The notes below the pieces were generated by a model. That model searched no databases and had not been told where the DNA came from. It saw only the letters and a program-made list of their open reading frames with translations. A stretch of 43,229 bases of DNA, taken from positions 1-43,229 of the forward strand of contig JAWXVD010000016.1 of the NCBI GenBank assembly GCA_044425705.1, in the 5' to 3' direction. The position numbers were made by a program, and so were the translations under genes. Positions 30,932-39,636 of this stretch are shown piece by piece. This DNA comes from JAWXVD01 sp044425705 (GTDB lineage Bacteria; Bacillota; Clostridia; Lachnospirales; Lachnospiraceae). Numbering within the stretch: the first letter of the stretch is position 1; the number at the start of each line of letters is the position of its first letter.

Positions 30932-32458
30932 ATGGATATGAAAAAAAGATTGATTTCGGTTCTACTTTGTGTGTTGATGGTTTTTAGTGTAGTAGAAGTG
31001 GGCAAGCTAAATACTATAGGAAATGATGAGGGGATGTTCCAACAAAAACCTACCATATATTTTTGGTACACGGATGAAAATTTGAGTGATTATATTAGCA
31101 GCATGGCATTAAAATTCAACGAAGAATATAATGTTCGTGTGACCCCTGTATTACAATCAGGATTAGAATATTTAGAAGAAATTAATCAAGAGTCTTTATA
31201 TACACAAACGGTTCCAGATATTTATCTGATAACAAACGATTCCTTAGAAAAAGCGTATTTGTCAGGTTTGGCTTGTGAGATAGAAGATGCAGAAGGTACT
31301 GTTAGTGAAGAGAATTTCTCATCATCAGCATTAAAAGCAGTTACTTATCAAGGAAAAGTGATAGGATATCCATATTATGCGGAAACCAGTGCTTTTTTAT
31401 ATAATAAAACGTTCTTAGAAGATTGGGCAGAGACACAAATTTTAGCTGAAATAGATGCGCAGGCAGGAGAAGAAGCACAAGAAGAAGTGGATGAAGAGGG
31501 AAGTGGAGAAGCAGAAGTTAGCGTGGTAGAAGAAGAACCAGAAATTACTGATGAGGAATTGACCCAGCAAGTGGCAGAACGAGTTTCAACCTTGATTCCT
31601 TCTACCTTTGATGAATTACTAGAATTTGCAAATTCATACGATGCCCCAGTAGGAGTGGAATCAGTATTTAACTGGGATGTTGAGGATATATTTTATAATT
31701 ATTTCTTTATCGGGAATTATATGAATGTAGGTGGTGAATACGGAGATAATCCTGACGATATCAGCATTTATAATATTGAGGCTATTACAGCTATGAAATT
31801 ATATCAAGATATGAATCAATTCTTTTCTATTGAGGCTGATAGTGTGGCATATGATGCTGTTATTGAAGATTTTATAGCAGGTAAACTTGTATTTACAACG
31901 GCTACAACAGACGTGCTTGCAACCTTGGAACAGGCAATTGCAGATGAAGAGTTTTTATATGAATATGGGATTGCTCCAATTCCAGATTTGAACGAAGCCC
32001 TACCTAGTCGTAATTTGGCAGTGACTAGTACATTGGTGATCAATGGTTACTCAACACAAAAAGATTTAGCAAACCAATTTGCACAGTTTTTGGCAGTGGA
32101 ACAAGCAGAGTCTTTGTATGCTCAAACTGGAAAAATGGCAGCTAATTCAAATATCGATTATGGAGATATTCAATTAGAGTATTTCATGGAAGAATATGCA
32201 GATTCAGTACCAATGCCTAAAATGATGACAACTAGCAATTTCTGGGTACAATTAGAGGTTGCATTTTCACAGATTTGGAATGGTGCATCTGTTACTGATA
32301 CACTGAAATCCTTATCAGAACAAATTTTAACACAGGTAACAGGAGAAGCTTATGAGGAAACATATATTCCGGAACCTAGTGATGAAGAGATTACAGAATA
32401 TATAGATGGTGTTTTGGCAGATGAAATACAATTAGATGATGTTGAATTAGAAGATTAA
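30932..32458 (+). CDS. Orphan extracellular solute-binding protein (family 1-like) with acidic insert
   Basis: Secreted protein of 508 residues. A basic start and hydrophobic segment (about residues 4-23) form a signal peptide or anchor; there is no lipobox Cys, unusual for a Gram-positive binding protein. IYFWYTDENLSDYI, VPDIYLI, IGYPYYAETSAFLYNK and STFDELLEFA follow the sugar-type binding-protein pattern. Between NKTFLEDWA and IPSTFDELL an insert of about 40 residues (171-210) is very rich in Glu, and the last 30 residues are also acidic. No permease or ATPase gene is near. It may be a sensor or scavenger rather than a transporter part; function unproven. Confidence 0.7.
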   Translation: MDMKKRLISVLLCVLMVFSVVEVGKLNTIGNDEGMFQQKPTIYFWYTDENLSDYISSMALKFNEEYNVRVTPVLQSGLEYLEEINQESLYTQTVPDIYLITNDSLEKAYLSGLACEIEDAEGTVSEENFSSSALKAVTYQGKVIGYPYYAETSAFLYNKTFLEDWAETQILAEIDAQAGEEAQEEVDEEGSGEAEVSVVEEEPEITDEELTQQVAERVSTLIPSTFDELLEFANSYDAPVGVESVFNWDVEDIFYNYFFIGNYMNVGGEYGDNPDDISIYNIEAITAMKLYQDMNQFFSIEADSVAYDAVIEDFIAGKLVFTTATTDVLATLEQAIADEEFLYEYGIAPIPDLNEALPSRNLAVTSTLVINGYSTQKDLANQFAQFLAVEQAESLYAQTGKMAANSNIDYGDIQLEYFMEEYADSVPMPKMMTTSNFWVQLEVAFSQIWNGASVTDTLKSLSEQILTQVTGEAYEETYIPEPSDEEITEYIDGVLADEIQLDDVELED

Positions 32459-32463
32459 CAAAA

Positions 32464-32497
32464 AATCCTATGGACAAGGTGTCTGTAGGATTTTTTT
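32464..32497 (+). terminator. Intrinsic terminator after the solute-binding protein
   Basis: AATCCTATGGACA (32464-32476) pairs along 13 bases with TGTCTGTAGGATT (32480-32492), two G-U pairs, followed by TTTTT. It closes the arginine region and its follower gene. Confidence 0.85.
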
Positions 32498-32597
32498 GTT
32501 GATTTTCGAATAAATAGATAATAAGTGGATATCCTATGGCATAAGGATTTTATCATAAGACTTTATTTGCTAGTTTTGAAAGGGAAAGGTTATTCAT

Positions 32598-33032
32598 ATG
32601 ATGGGAATTATCATTGCTATTATCTCAGGAGCCTGTATGAGTGTGCAAGGTGTCTTCAATACACAGGTCACAAAAGTATCTAGTGTATGGGTAACAAACA
32701 TTGTGGTCCAATTCAGTGCGTTGTTACTTTGTATTGCAATATGGGCAGCAACAGATCGAAGTCAGATTACAGCAGTATGGAAGGTAGAACCTAAATATAT
32801 GCTGTTAGGAGGAGCTATTGGAGCGATTATTACTTATACAGTGGTGCAAAGTATGAGTGCTTTAGGGCCGGCGAAAGCTGTTATGATTATTGTTATTTCG
32901 CAACTTCTCATTGCATATCTAATAGAGCTCTTTGGTATGTTTGGGGTGGAAAAAGTCGGTTTTGAATGGAAGAAAGCAGTAGGATTTTTGGTGGCAGTGA
33001 TAGGAATTGCTATTTTTAAGTGGGGTGACTAG
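32598..33032 (+). CDS. YdcZ/DUF606-family membrane protein
   Basis: Integral membrane protein of 144 residues with about five hydrophobic helices. The opening IIIAIISGACMSVQGVFNTQ and the GGAIGAIITYTVVQSMSALGPAKA segment are typical of the DUF606 (YdcZ) family, half-size relatives of DMT exporters that may dimerise. Substrate unknown. The ribosome site is AAAGGGAAAGG, 8 bases before the first ATG. Confidence 0.8.
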   Translation: MMGIIIAIISGACMSVQGVFNTQVTKVSSVWVTNIVVQFSALLLCIAIWAATDRSQITAVWKVEPKYMLLGGAIGAIITYTVVQSMSALGPAKAVMIIVISQLLIAYLIELFGMFGVEKVGFEWKKAVGFLVAVIGIAIFKWGD

Positions 33033-33059
33033 AAAAGATTGGTTGAAATGTAACTGTTT

Positions 33060-33125
33060 GAGGATGAAAATAAATTTTCACCCTCAGCGTAAGTGGTTTC
33101 GCCCTTGCAAGCAAGTGAAATCACT
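33060..33125 (+). repeat. Tandem hairpin element before comEA
   Basis: Hairpin 1 pairs GAGGATGAAAAT (33060-33071) with ATTTTCACCCTC (33074-33085), one mismatch. Hairpin 2 pairs AGTGGTTTC (33092-33100) with GAAATCACT (33117-33125) and inside it CTTGC with GCAAG. CCCTCAGCGTAAGTG resembles the element at 11381-11395. The remaining 120 bases to comEA show no further structure or clear promoter. Confidence 0.45.
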
Positions 33126-33248
33126 GGACTTAACTATAAATAATTTATAATATTTATGAGTATTGCTTGTAAAAAAATAAGAAGTATCTTAAAATATAGG
33201 AACAGTCATTATGGGAAGCCTTTCTGAATAAAAGAAAGGAAATGCTGT

Positions 33249-33986
33249 ATGTTAGATAGAAAAAAATTTTTCATAATCCTATATTGCATTGCTTGTGTAA
33301 CGGTAGTAGGATGTGGCAAAGAAGAAGTAGTATTTACAGGAAGCGAAGTTGTTGTAGCTGATGATTTCACTGAAGATTTTGAAGAAATAGAACCAGAAGA
33401 ATTAGCATCAGAAGAATTAGCAGCTGTAGCAAATGAAACGCAAGAGTTTACAAAAGAAGAATTTGATATAGAGGAAGAAGAGATTATAGTACATATTTGT
33501 GGAGCAGTAGTAAATCCAGGAGTCTATATATTACCTCAAAATAGCAGAGTTTGGGATGGGGTTCAGTTAGCAGGAGGATTTAGAGATGATGCAAGTACAG
33601 ACTATATTAATCAGGCCATGGAATTGTTGGATGGTGTGCAAGTAATTGTTCCAACAGTAGAAGAAGTAAAAACACTGAAAAATGGAGAGGATAGTGAAAT
33701 TGCAGATAGCTTTGGAGTAGTTATAACAGAAGAAACACCTTATGGTGTATTAGGAAATACTTCGGAGTCAGAGAATCAAACATCAGTATCTGACAAAGTG
33801 AATATTAATGAGGCAGATGTATCTTTACTTTGTACCCTTAGTGGGATAGGAGAGGCTACGGCTGCTAGTATTATTGCATATAGAGAAGAGAATGGTGATT
33901 TTCAAGTCATTACAGATATCATGAAGGTATCAGGAATAAAAGAAGCTAGTTTTTCTAAAATAGAAAATGATATAACGGTGGATTGA
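33249..33986 (+). CDS. comEA: ComEA-like competence DNA-binding lipoprotein
   Basis: Protein of 245 residues. An N-terminal hydrophobic segment ends in VVGC (Cys22), a lipobox-like motif, followed by an acidic linker (about 25-75), an SLBB domain (VHICGAVVNPGVY, about 79-91) and a C-terminal double helix-hairpin-helix (INEADVSLLCTLSGIG, then IMKVSGIKE) that binds double-stranded DNA. This is the ComEA order; membrane anchoring by lipid rather than by a helix would be a variation. comEC lies 3.3 kb downstream, behind three genes of a signalling unit. Confidence 0.88.
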   Translation: MLDRKKFFIILYCIACVTVVGCGKEEVVFTGSEVVVADDFTEDFEEIEPEELASEELAAVANETQEFTKEEFDIEEEEIIVHICGAVVNPGVYILPQNSRVWDGVQLAGGFRDDASTDYINQAMELLDGVQVIVPTVEEVKTLKNGEDSEIADSFGVVITEETPYGVLGNTSESENQTSVSDKVNINEADVSLLCTLSGIGEATAASIIAYREENGDFQVITDIMKVSGIKEASFSKIENDITVD

Positions 33987-34014
33987 TAAAAAATGATAAT
34001 AATTGAAATGTGAT

Positions 34015-34041
34015 AACTATTCAGAGACATTCTGAATAGTT
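34015..34041 (+). other. Perfect 11-bp hairpin between comEA and the response regulator
   Basis: AACTATTCAGA (34015-34025) and TCTGAATAGTT (34031-34041) enclose GACAT. No T run follows. GATAACTATTCAG at its 5' side is repeated exactly at 20389-20401, which suggests a dispersed element. Confidence 0.5.
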
Positions 34042-34068
34042 AAGAAATGTGATAGATGGGAGAGGAAA

Positions 34069-34758
34069 ATGGGAAAAAAAGTTTTGGTAGTAGACGATGA
34101 AAAATTAATTGTAAAAGGTATTCGTTTTAGTTTAGAGCAAGATGGAATGGAAGTGACTTGTGCATATGATGGAGAAGAAGCATTAGAATATATTAAACAT
34201 CAGGAATTTGATATTGTCTTATTAGATGTTATGCTACCAAAATTGACGGGGTTTGAGGTGTGTCAACAAATCAGAGAGTTTTCTATGGTACCAATTGTCA
34301 TGTTAACAGCAAAAGGCGAGGATATGGATAAAATCTTGGGGTTGGAATATGGAGCGGACGACTATATTACAAAACCCTTTAATATTTTAGAAGTAAAAGC
34401 CCGTATTAAAGCGATTATGCGACGTATTAGAGAGACAAGTAAAGAGCTCCCACAATTTGTGGAGTATGGCAAAATGAAATTAGACACAGAAGGGAGACGT
34501 GTGTATATTGCAGGAAAAGAAATGAATTTGACTGCGAAAGAATATGATATGTTTGAACTTCTTGTATTGAATCAAAATAAGGTTTATAGCAGAGAGGATT
34601 TGTTAAAATTAGTGTGGGGAGCGTCTTATCCAGGTGACGTAAGAACGGTAGATGTACACATTAGAAGATTGAGAGAAAAAATAGAAGAAAATCCTAGTAA
34701 CCCTCATTATGTACATACAAAATGGGGACGTGGGTATTACTTTAAATTAGTGGAGTAA
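34069..34758 (+). CDS. OmpR/PhoB-family response regulator
   Basis: Two-domain regulator of 229 residues. The receiver has DDE at 9-11, phospho-acceptor Asp53 in LLDVMLP, Thr in MLTAKG and Lys in YITKPF. The winged-helix domain runs from about residue 130 with LTAKEYDMFELL, the recognition helix in DVRTVDVHIRRLREKI and the WGRGYYF wing. The sensor kinase follows 30 bp later. GGGAGAGG precedes the ATG. Confidence 0.93.
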   Translation: MGKKVLVVDDEKLIVKGIRFSLEQDGMEVTCAYDGEEALEYIKHQEFDIVLLDVMLPKLTGFEVCQQIREFSMVPIVMLTAKGEDMDKILGLEYGADDYITKPFNILEVKARIKAIMRRIRETSKELPQFVEYGKMKLDTEGRRVYIAGKEMNLTAKEYDMFELLVLNQNKVYSREDLLKLVWGASYPGDVRTVDVHIRRLREKIEENPSNPHYVHTKWGRGYYFKLVE

Positions 34759-34788
34759 ATCGAAAATACGTTTATAAAGGAATAAAAA

Positions 34789-36258
34789 ATGGTAAAAATC
34801 ATAAAAAATTTTTTTTTAAAATTGCCTTTGATACGTAGTTTTAGAATGAGAATATTTATTGTTATATTTGCAATAGGAATTATTCCAAGTGCAATTATGA
34901 GATATGGGATTTTAGAAAATTATGAAGAACGGGCTATTAATGTAAGAATTCTAGAGGTGCAGAATCAGTTTAAAATTATTGCCAATCATCTGTTAACTTA
35001 TAATTATTTGCAAGATACATCTTCCAGTGTTATTCAAGCAGAATTGGAGCAATTATCAAATTTATATGATGGCCGTGTGTTGATTATCAATCAAAATTTA
35101 AAGGTAATTAAAGATAGTTATGGAATTATCGAAGGGAAAACCATTATTTCAGAAGAAGTCGTTCGTTGTATCAAAGGTGAAACAGTTACATATTATGATC
35201 AAGATAATGGATTGATAGAAATTGCAATTCCTATTACAGAAAATGTAGCGATTACAGCAAAAGACAGTACACAGACTACTCAGGTAAAAGGGGTTATGTT
35301 TGTAAGTGTTTCAACTAGTTCTATCACTGCTATGGATGAACTTTTAGGTAAAAAGGCACAATTATTAGAAATTGTTATGGCAATTCTTATTTTTGGAGTA
35401 GCCATACTTACATCAAAGCTCTTGGTTCTACCGTTTTATAAAGTTACTAGTGCAATCAGTGAAGTGAAAGAAGGGTTTACGGATGAAACCTTGTCTGTCC
35501 CAGATTATGCAGAAACGGAACATATCTTAGATGCCTTTAACCAAGTGATCGGTAGAATGAGATTATTGGATGAATCAAGGCAGGAATTTGTATCTAACGT
35601 ATCCCATGAATTAAAAACTCCTATTACATCTATAAAAGTGTTGGCAGATTCTCTGATCGAGATGCAAGATGTGCCAGTAGAACTTTATCAAGAGTTTATG
35701 GTAGACATCGCAGCAGAAATTGAAAGAGAAAATAAAATAATCAATGATTTATTGACTCTAGTAAAAGTGGATAAATCTAATGCTGATTTAAATATTTCAG
35801 GTGTGCAGATTAATGATTTATTAGAAATATTATTGAAAAGGTTGCGACCTATTGCTAGAAAGCGAGACATAGAAGTCGTATTTGAAAGCTTGTGTTCCGT
35901 TGTAGCAGAGATAGATGAAATGAAAATCACATTAGCAATTACCAATCTGGTAGAAAATGCTATTAAGTATAATAAAGAACATGGTCATGTAAAGGTTGTT
36001 TTAGACGCGGATCACCAGTTTTTTGTAATAGATATTATAGATACAGGAATGGGTATTCCAGAAGAAGCTTATGGACATATTTATGAAAGATTTTATCGAG
36101 TAGATAAATCTCATTCCAGGGAAATTGGTGGAACGGGATTGGGATTAGCAATATCAAGAAATATTATCTTAATGCATAGAGGTGCTATTAAAGTGGACAG
36201 TGTAGTAGATGAAGGGACAGTATTTACGGTGAAAATACCACTGTTTTATATTAAATAA
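34789..36258 (+). CDS. Membrane sensor histidine kinase
   Basis: Kinase of 489 residues paired with the preceding regulator. Membrane helix 1 is at about 20-40, an extracytoplasmic sensor region runs 41-190 (PAS/dCache-like in length, with ALIVINQ-type strands), and helix 2 is at about 193-216; a HAMP linker follows to about 262. The dimerisation box is SNVSHELKTPIT with His273, and the ATPase has NLVENAIKYN, DTGMGIPE and GGTGLGLA. The signal is unknown. The neighbouring GerMN lipoprotein may act outside the membrane in the same pathway. Confidence 0.92.
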   Translation: MVKIIKNFFLKLPLIRSFRMRIFIVIFAIGIIPSAIMRYGILENYEERAINVRILEVQNQFKIIANHLLTYNYLQDTSSSVIQAELEQLSNLYDGRVLIINQNLKVIKDSYGIIEGKTIISEEVVRCIKGETVTYYDQDNGLIEIAIPITENVAITAKDSTQTTQVKGVMFVSVSTSSITAMDELLGKKAQLLEIVMAILIFGVAILTSKLLVLPFYKVTSAISEVKEGFTDETLSVPDYAETEHILDAFNQVIGRMRLLDESRQEFVSNVSHELKTPITSIKVLADSLIEMQDVPVELYQEFMVDIAAEIERENKIINDLLTLVKVDKSNADLNISGVQINDLLEILLKRLRPIARKRDIEVVFESLCSVVAEIDEMKITLAITNLVENAIKYNKEHGHVKVVLDADHQFFVIDIIDTGMGIPEEAYGHIYERFYRVDKSHSREIGGTGLGLAISRNIILMHRGAIKVDSVVDEGTVFTVKIPLFYIK

Positions 36259-36333
36259 TGTTATTTTTTGACTTTGAACCTGTGGTTGAATCGTTAAAAG
36301 ATCAATTACCGTGAGAAAGGAATCGTTATTCAG

Positions 36334-37242
36334 GTGAAAAAATTATATATATGTATGATACTTCTTTTATTCGCAATGATGATTGGATGTAAAACAGAAG
36401 AAGTAGAAGAGGGTAATAGTTATCAAATTTATTATATCAACAGGGAAGAAACTAAGTTAGTTACAGAAGAATATAGTACGGAAACTACTGATACTAGAGA
36501 ATTAGTACAAGAATTTTTTTCTAAACTATCAGATAATCCTACAAATGTTAGTATGCTTTCTACGATTAGAAATTTTGAAGTTACAGCCTTTAGTTTACAA
36601 GAAGGGCAGCTGGTTTTAACCGTGGATGAATCATATTCAGACCAAATAGTTACCACTGAGGTATTAACAAGGGCAGCGATTGTAAAAACAATGGTACAAA
36701 TACCGGAAATTGATTATGTTTCTTTTAAAGTAAGAAATACACCATTAACAGATCAGTATGGAAATGTAATTGGCGTTATGTCGGCAGAGAGTTTTATTGA
36801 TAATAATAGTGTGGAAATGGACTCCTACGAAAAAGTAACAATGACACTTTACTTTGCCAATGAAAGTGGTGATGGATTAGTTACAGAAATAAGAGAAGTG
36901 GCATACAATAATAAAATGTCTCTAGAGAAGATAGTGATGGAAGAAATCATTAAAGGACCAACTAAAGCGGCAAGTTATCCAGTAATTAGTGATGAAACAC
37001 AAGTGATTAGTGTTACTACAAAGGACGGGATATGTTATGTTAATCTTAATAGTACGTTTTTAGATAAGGTATACAATACTACAGGTGAAGTGGCTATTTA
37101 TGCTATTGTGAATTCGTTAGCAGAATTATCAAATATAAATAAGGTACAGTTTTCTGTAGACGGAGAAGAAGATATCACGTTTAGGGATCAGATACAATTG
37201 ACAACTATATTTGAACGGAATTTAGATTTAGTAACGCAATGA
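36334..37242 (+). CDS. GerMN-domain lipoprotein
   Basis: Exported protein of 302 residues starting at a GTG with AGAAAGG 13 bases upstream. The signal peptide ends in MMIGC, a lipobox (Cys19). Two GerMN (sporulation/germination) domains follow, at about 45-165 and 170-300, the second with LEKIVMEEIIKGP and the DGICYVNLNSTFLD strand. In sporulating relatives, GerM supports the SpoIIQ-SpoIIIAH complex; proteins of this type are also encoded beside two-component systems such as LpqB next to MtrAB. Its place after the histidine kinase fits the latter pattern. Confidence 0.8.
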   Translation: MKKLYICMILLLFAMMIGCKTEEVEEGNSYQIYYINREETKLVTEEYSTETTDTRELVQEFFSKLSDNPTNVSMLSTIRNFEVTAFSLQEGQLVLTVDESYSDQIVTTEVLTRAAIVKTMVQIPEIDYVSFKVRNTPLTDQYGNVIGVMSAESFIDNNSVEMDSYEKVTMTLYFANESGDGLVTEIREVAYNNKMSLEKIVMEEIIKGPTKAASYPVISDETQVISVTTKDGICYVNLNSTFLDKVYNTTGEVAIYAIVNSLAELSNINKVQFSVDGEEDITFRDQIQLTTIFERNLDLVTQ

Positions 37243-37280
37243 TGCTTACAACATTAAAGAAAAGAGACTAGGAGAAAGGT

Positions 37281-39524
37281 ATGGGGACTTTTATAAAACG
37301 ACCGTTGTGTCTGTTTTGTACTTTGTTTTTGCTAGTTGAATTGCTAGTGACTTTTCTTTTTAGACAAATGGCAATAGATTACTCTCCCTTAGAAGGAGAG
37401 TATGTATCGCTATTAGGAACCGTAGAAGAAAAGGAAGTTACAACAGTCTATAACAAAGAAACATTACAGATTACATTACAAAATGTAGCATTTTATGAAA
37501 TATCAGAAACAACAGAAGAAATCATAGAACAAAATTCTAACATCAAACAAATCTTATGTAATATTCAAATCTCTGACTCAGAGAATATTCATCAAAGCGT
37601 CAAAATAGGAAGTCAAATATTGATTGAAGGTAAGCTTGCTAACTTTACTAGTGCAACCAATCCAGGACAATTTGATTTCAAACAATATTATGAAAATTTA
37701 GGTTATGCATTTACGGTGAATAATGCAAAAATAGTGTGGCAAAGCAATGCATACAGTAAGGGAAAAGAATTCTTATATGCATGTAAAATAAAGATAGGAA
37801 CAATTTTAGATAGCTATCTTACAGAAGAAGATAGTGGTGTCTTACAAGCTATGATGTTGGGTGATAAAAATCAACTAGATGAAGAGTTAGAAGCCTTATA
37901 CCAAAGGAATGGGATTGCACATATTTTAGCTATTTCAGGATTACATATCTCTCTTTTGGGAATGGGCTTGTTTCAGTTTTTAAGGAGAATAGGAAGCAGT
38001 CAAAAAATTGCTGCCAGTGTCACAATTTTTGTACTATGGAACTATGGGCTTATGACAGGAATGGGTATCTCAACGTTTCGAGCAGTGGTCATGTTTTCTA
38101 TTATGGTAATGGGGAAAGCAATTGGAAGAACCTACGATATGATAACAGCAATGGCTGTTGCGGCATTTGTATTCTTGATAGAGAATCCATTTTTGCTATT
38201 TAATGTCTCTTTTCAATTGTCCTTTATGGCAATTATAGGGGTTGGAATGTTTATACCATTATTAAAGGAAGTTCTGTCGGTTAAAAGAAAAATATTGGAA
38301 GGAGTTGTGGCTTCTTTAGGAATTAGTTTAGCAACATTGCCAATAATACTCTATTATTTTTATGAAATACCAATTTACTCTGTCTTTTTAAATCTGTTAA
38401 TCTTGCCATTGATGTCAATCCTTCTACTGTCGGCAATTTTTCTTTGTGTTGTTTTTTTTATATGTGAACCACTCTGTTTTATTGGTGCATATCCTATAAC
38501 ATTTATTTTGAATATATATAAAACTATTTGTGAAATAGCAGATCAAATACCAAACGGAAGGAGCACTATAGGAGAGCCAGAATTTTGGCAGATTGTATTC
38601 TATTATAGTATTGTTGTCTTTTTGTGTATTGTAAAAGAAAAGATACCTGGAAAGATAGGAATCTATTGGTTGATTCTAAGTTTGCAAATAGTAACTACTA
38701 AAGTTGATAAAGGATTTATGATTACTATTTTAGATGTAGGCCAAGGAGATGGCATTGTAATAGAAACTGATTCGGGAAAAATCTGCATGATGGATGGAGG
38801 GAGTACAACTGTCACAAATGTGGGAGAATATCGTATTATCCCTTATTTAAAAAGTGAGGGTATTGAGGAAATAGAGGTGATTTTTATTAGTCATATGGAT
38901 GCAGACCACTATAATGGAATTGTAGAGTTAATGACCCTTGGGAAAGAAGAAAATATTACTATTAAGACAATTGTTCTGGCGGAATTAGAAGAATGGGATG
39001 AAGCGTATACTGAAATGGTAAATACAGCTAATTTATATCAGATACCAGTAAAGACTATGAAAGCAGGTGATATCTATGGGGTAGATGAGGTTGTATTCAC
39101 AGCATTGCATCCTTATGAAGGAGAGGTGGCGGATAGCCGAAATAATGCGTCCTTAGTATTATCATTGGAATATGAATCATTTCAGGCTTTGTTAACGGGA
39201 GATATAGAAAAAGAAGGTGAGGCTTATTTGTTGGAAGGTGATGTGTTAGAGGAAATGAATTTGTTAGAGGTAGAATATGACTTTTTGAAAGTGGCACACC
39301 ATGGTTCTGCAACATCTACAACGCAAGCATTTTTAGATTGGAGTAATCCTGTTTTTGCTGCGATTTCGTGCGGGCAAAATAATTCTTATGGACATCCTAA
39401 TATTGATACCTTAAATCGTTTAGAAGAAAATGAAATCCCCTATTTTATCACAATGGATTGTGGAGCGATTCATATTGAAGTGGGAAAGAATAATACGATT
39501 AAAGTAACACAATTTTGTAAATAA
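37281..39524 (+). CDS. comEC: DNA internalisation-related competence protein ComEC/Rec2
   Basis: Polytopic membrane protein of 747 residues that passes single-stranded DNA into the cell. The N-terminal DUF4131-type region (about 1-180) precedes the Competence domain with GIAHILAISGLHISLLG (about 210) and several helices to about 470. The C-terminal metallo-beta-lactamase domain starts at LDVGQGDGI, has SHMDADHYNG for metal binding and VAHHGS near residue 670. All three parts are present, so the protein looks functional. comEA lies upstream and holA follows, a pairing common in Firmicutes. Confidence 0.93.
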   Translation: MGTFIKRPLCLFCTLFLLVELLVTFLFRQMAIDYSPLEGEYVSLLGTVEEKEVTTVYNKETLQITLQNVAFYEISETTEEIIEQNSNIKQILCNIQISDSENIHQSVKIGSQILIEGKLANFTSATNPGQFDFKQYYENLGYAFTVNNAKIVWQSNAYSKGKEFLYACKIKIGTILDSYLTEEDSGVLQAMMLGDKNQLDEELEALYQRNGIAHILAISGLHISLLGMGLFQFLRRIGSSQKIAASVTIFVLWNYGLMTGMGISTFRAVVMFSIMVMGKAIGRTYDMITAMAVAAFVFLIENPFLLFNVSFQLSFMAIIGVGMFIPLLKEVLSVKRKILEGVVASLGISLATLPIILYYFYEIPIYSVFLNLLILPLMSILLLSAIFLCVVFFICEPLCFIGAYPITFILNIYKTICEIADQIPNGRSTIGEPEFWQIVFYYSIVVFLCIVKEKIPGKIGIYWLILSLQIVTTKVDKGFMITILDVGQGDGIVIETDSGKICMMDGGSTTVTNVGEYRIIPYLKSEGIEEIEVIFISHMDADHYNGIVELMTLGKEENITIKTIVLAELEEWDEAYTEMVNTANLYQIPVKTMKAGDIYGVDEVVFTALHPYEGEVADSRNNASLVLSLEYESFQALLTGDIEKEGEAYLLEGDVLEEMNLLEVEYDFLKVAHHGSATSTTQAFLDWSNPVFAAISCGQNNSYGHPNIDTLNRLEENEIPYFITMDCGAIHIEVGKNNTIKVTQFCK

Positions 39525-39636
39525 AAGAATATAAATCAAGAAATAGTAGAAAAATTAAGGTGAAATAATTTCACAAATAAGAGAGAATGAGGTATACTAA
39601 ATTGACGATTATGATTGAGAAAGGAATCCTTATTTC

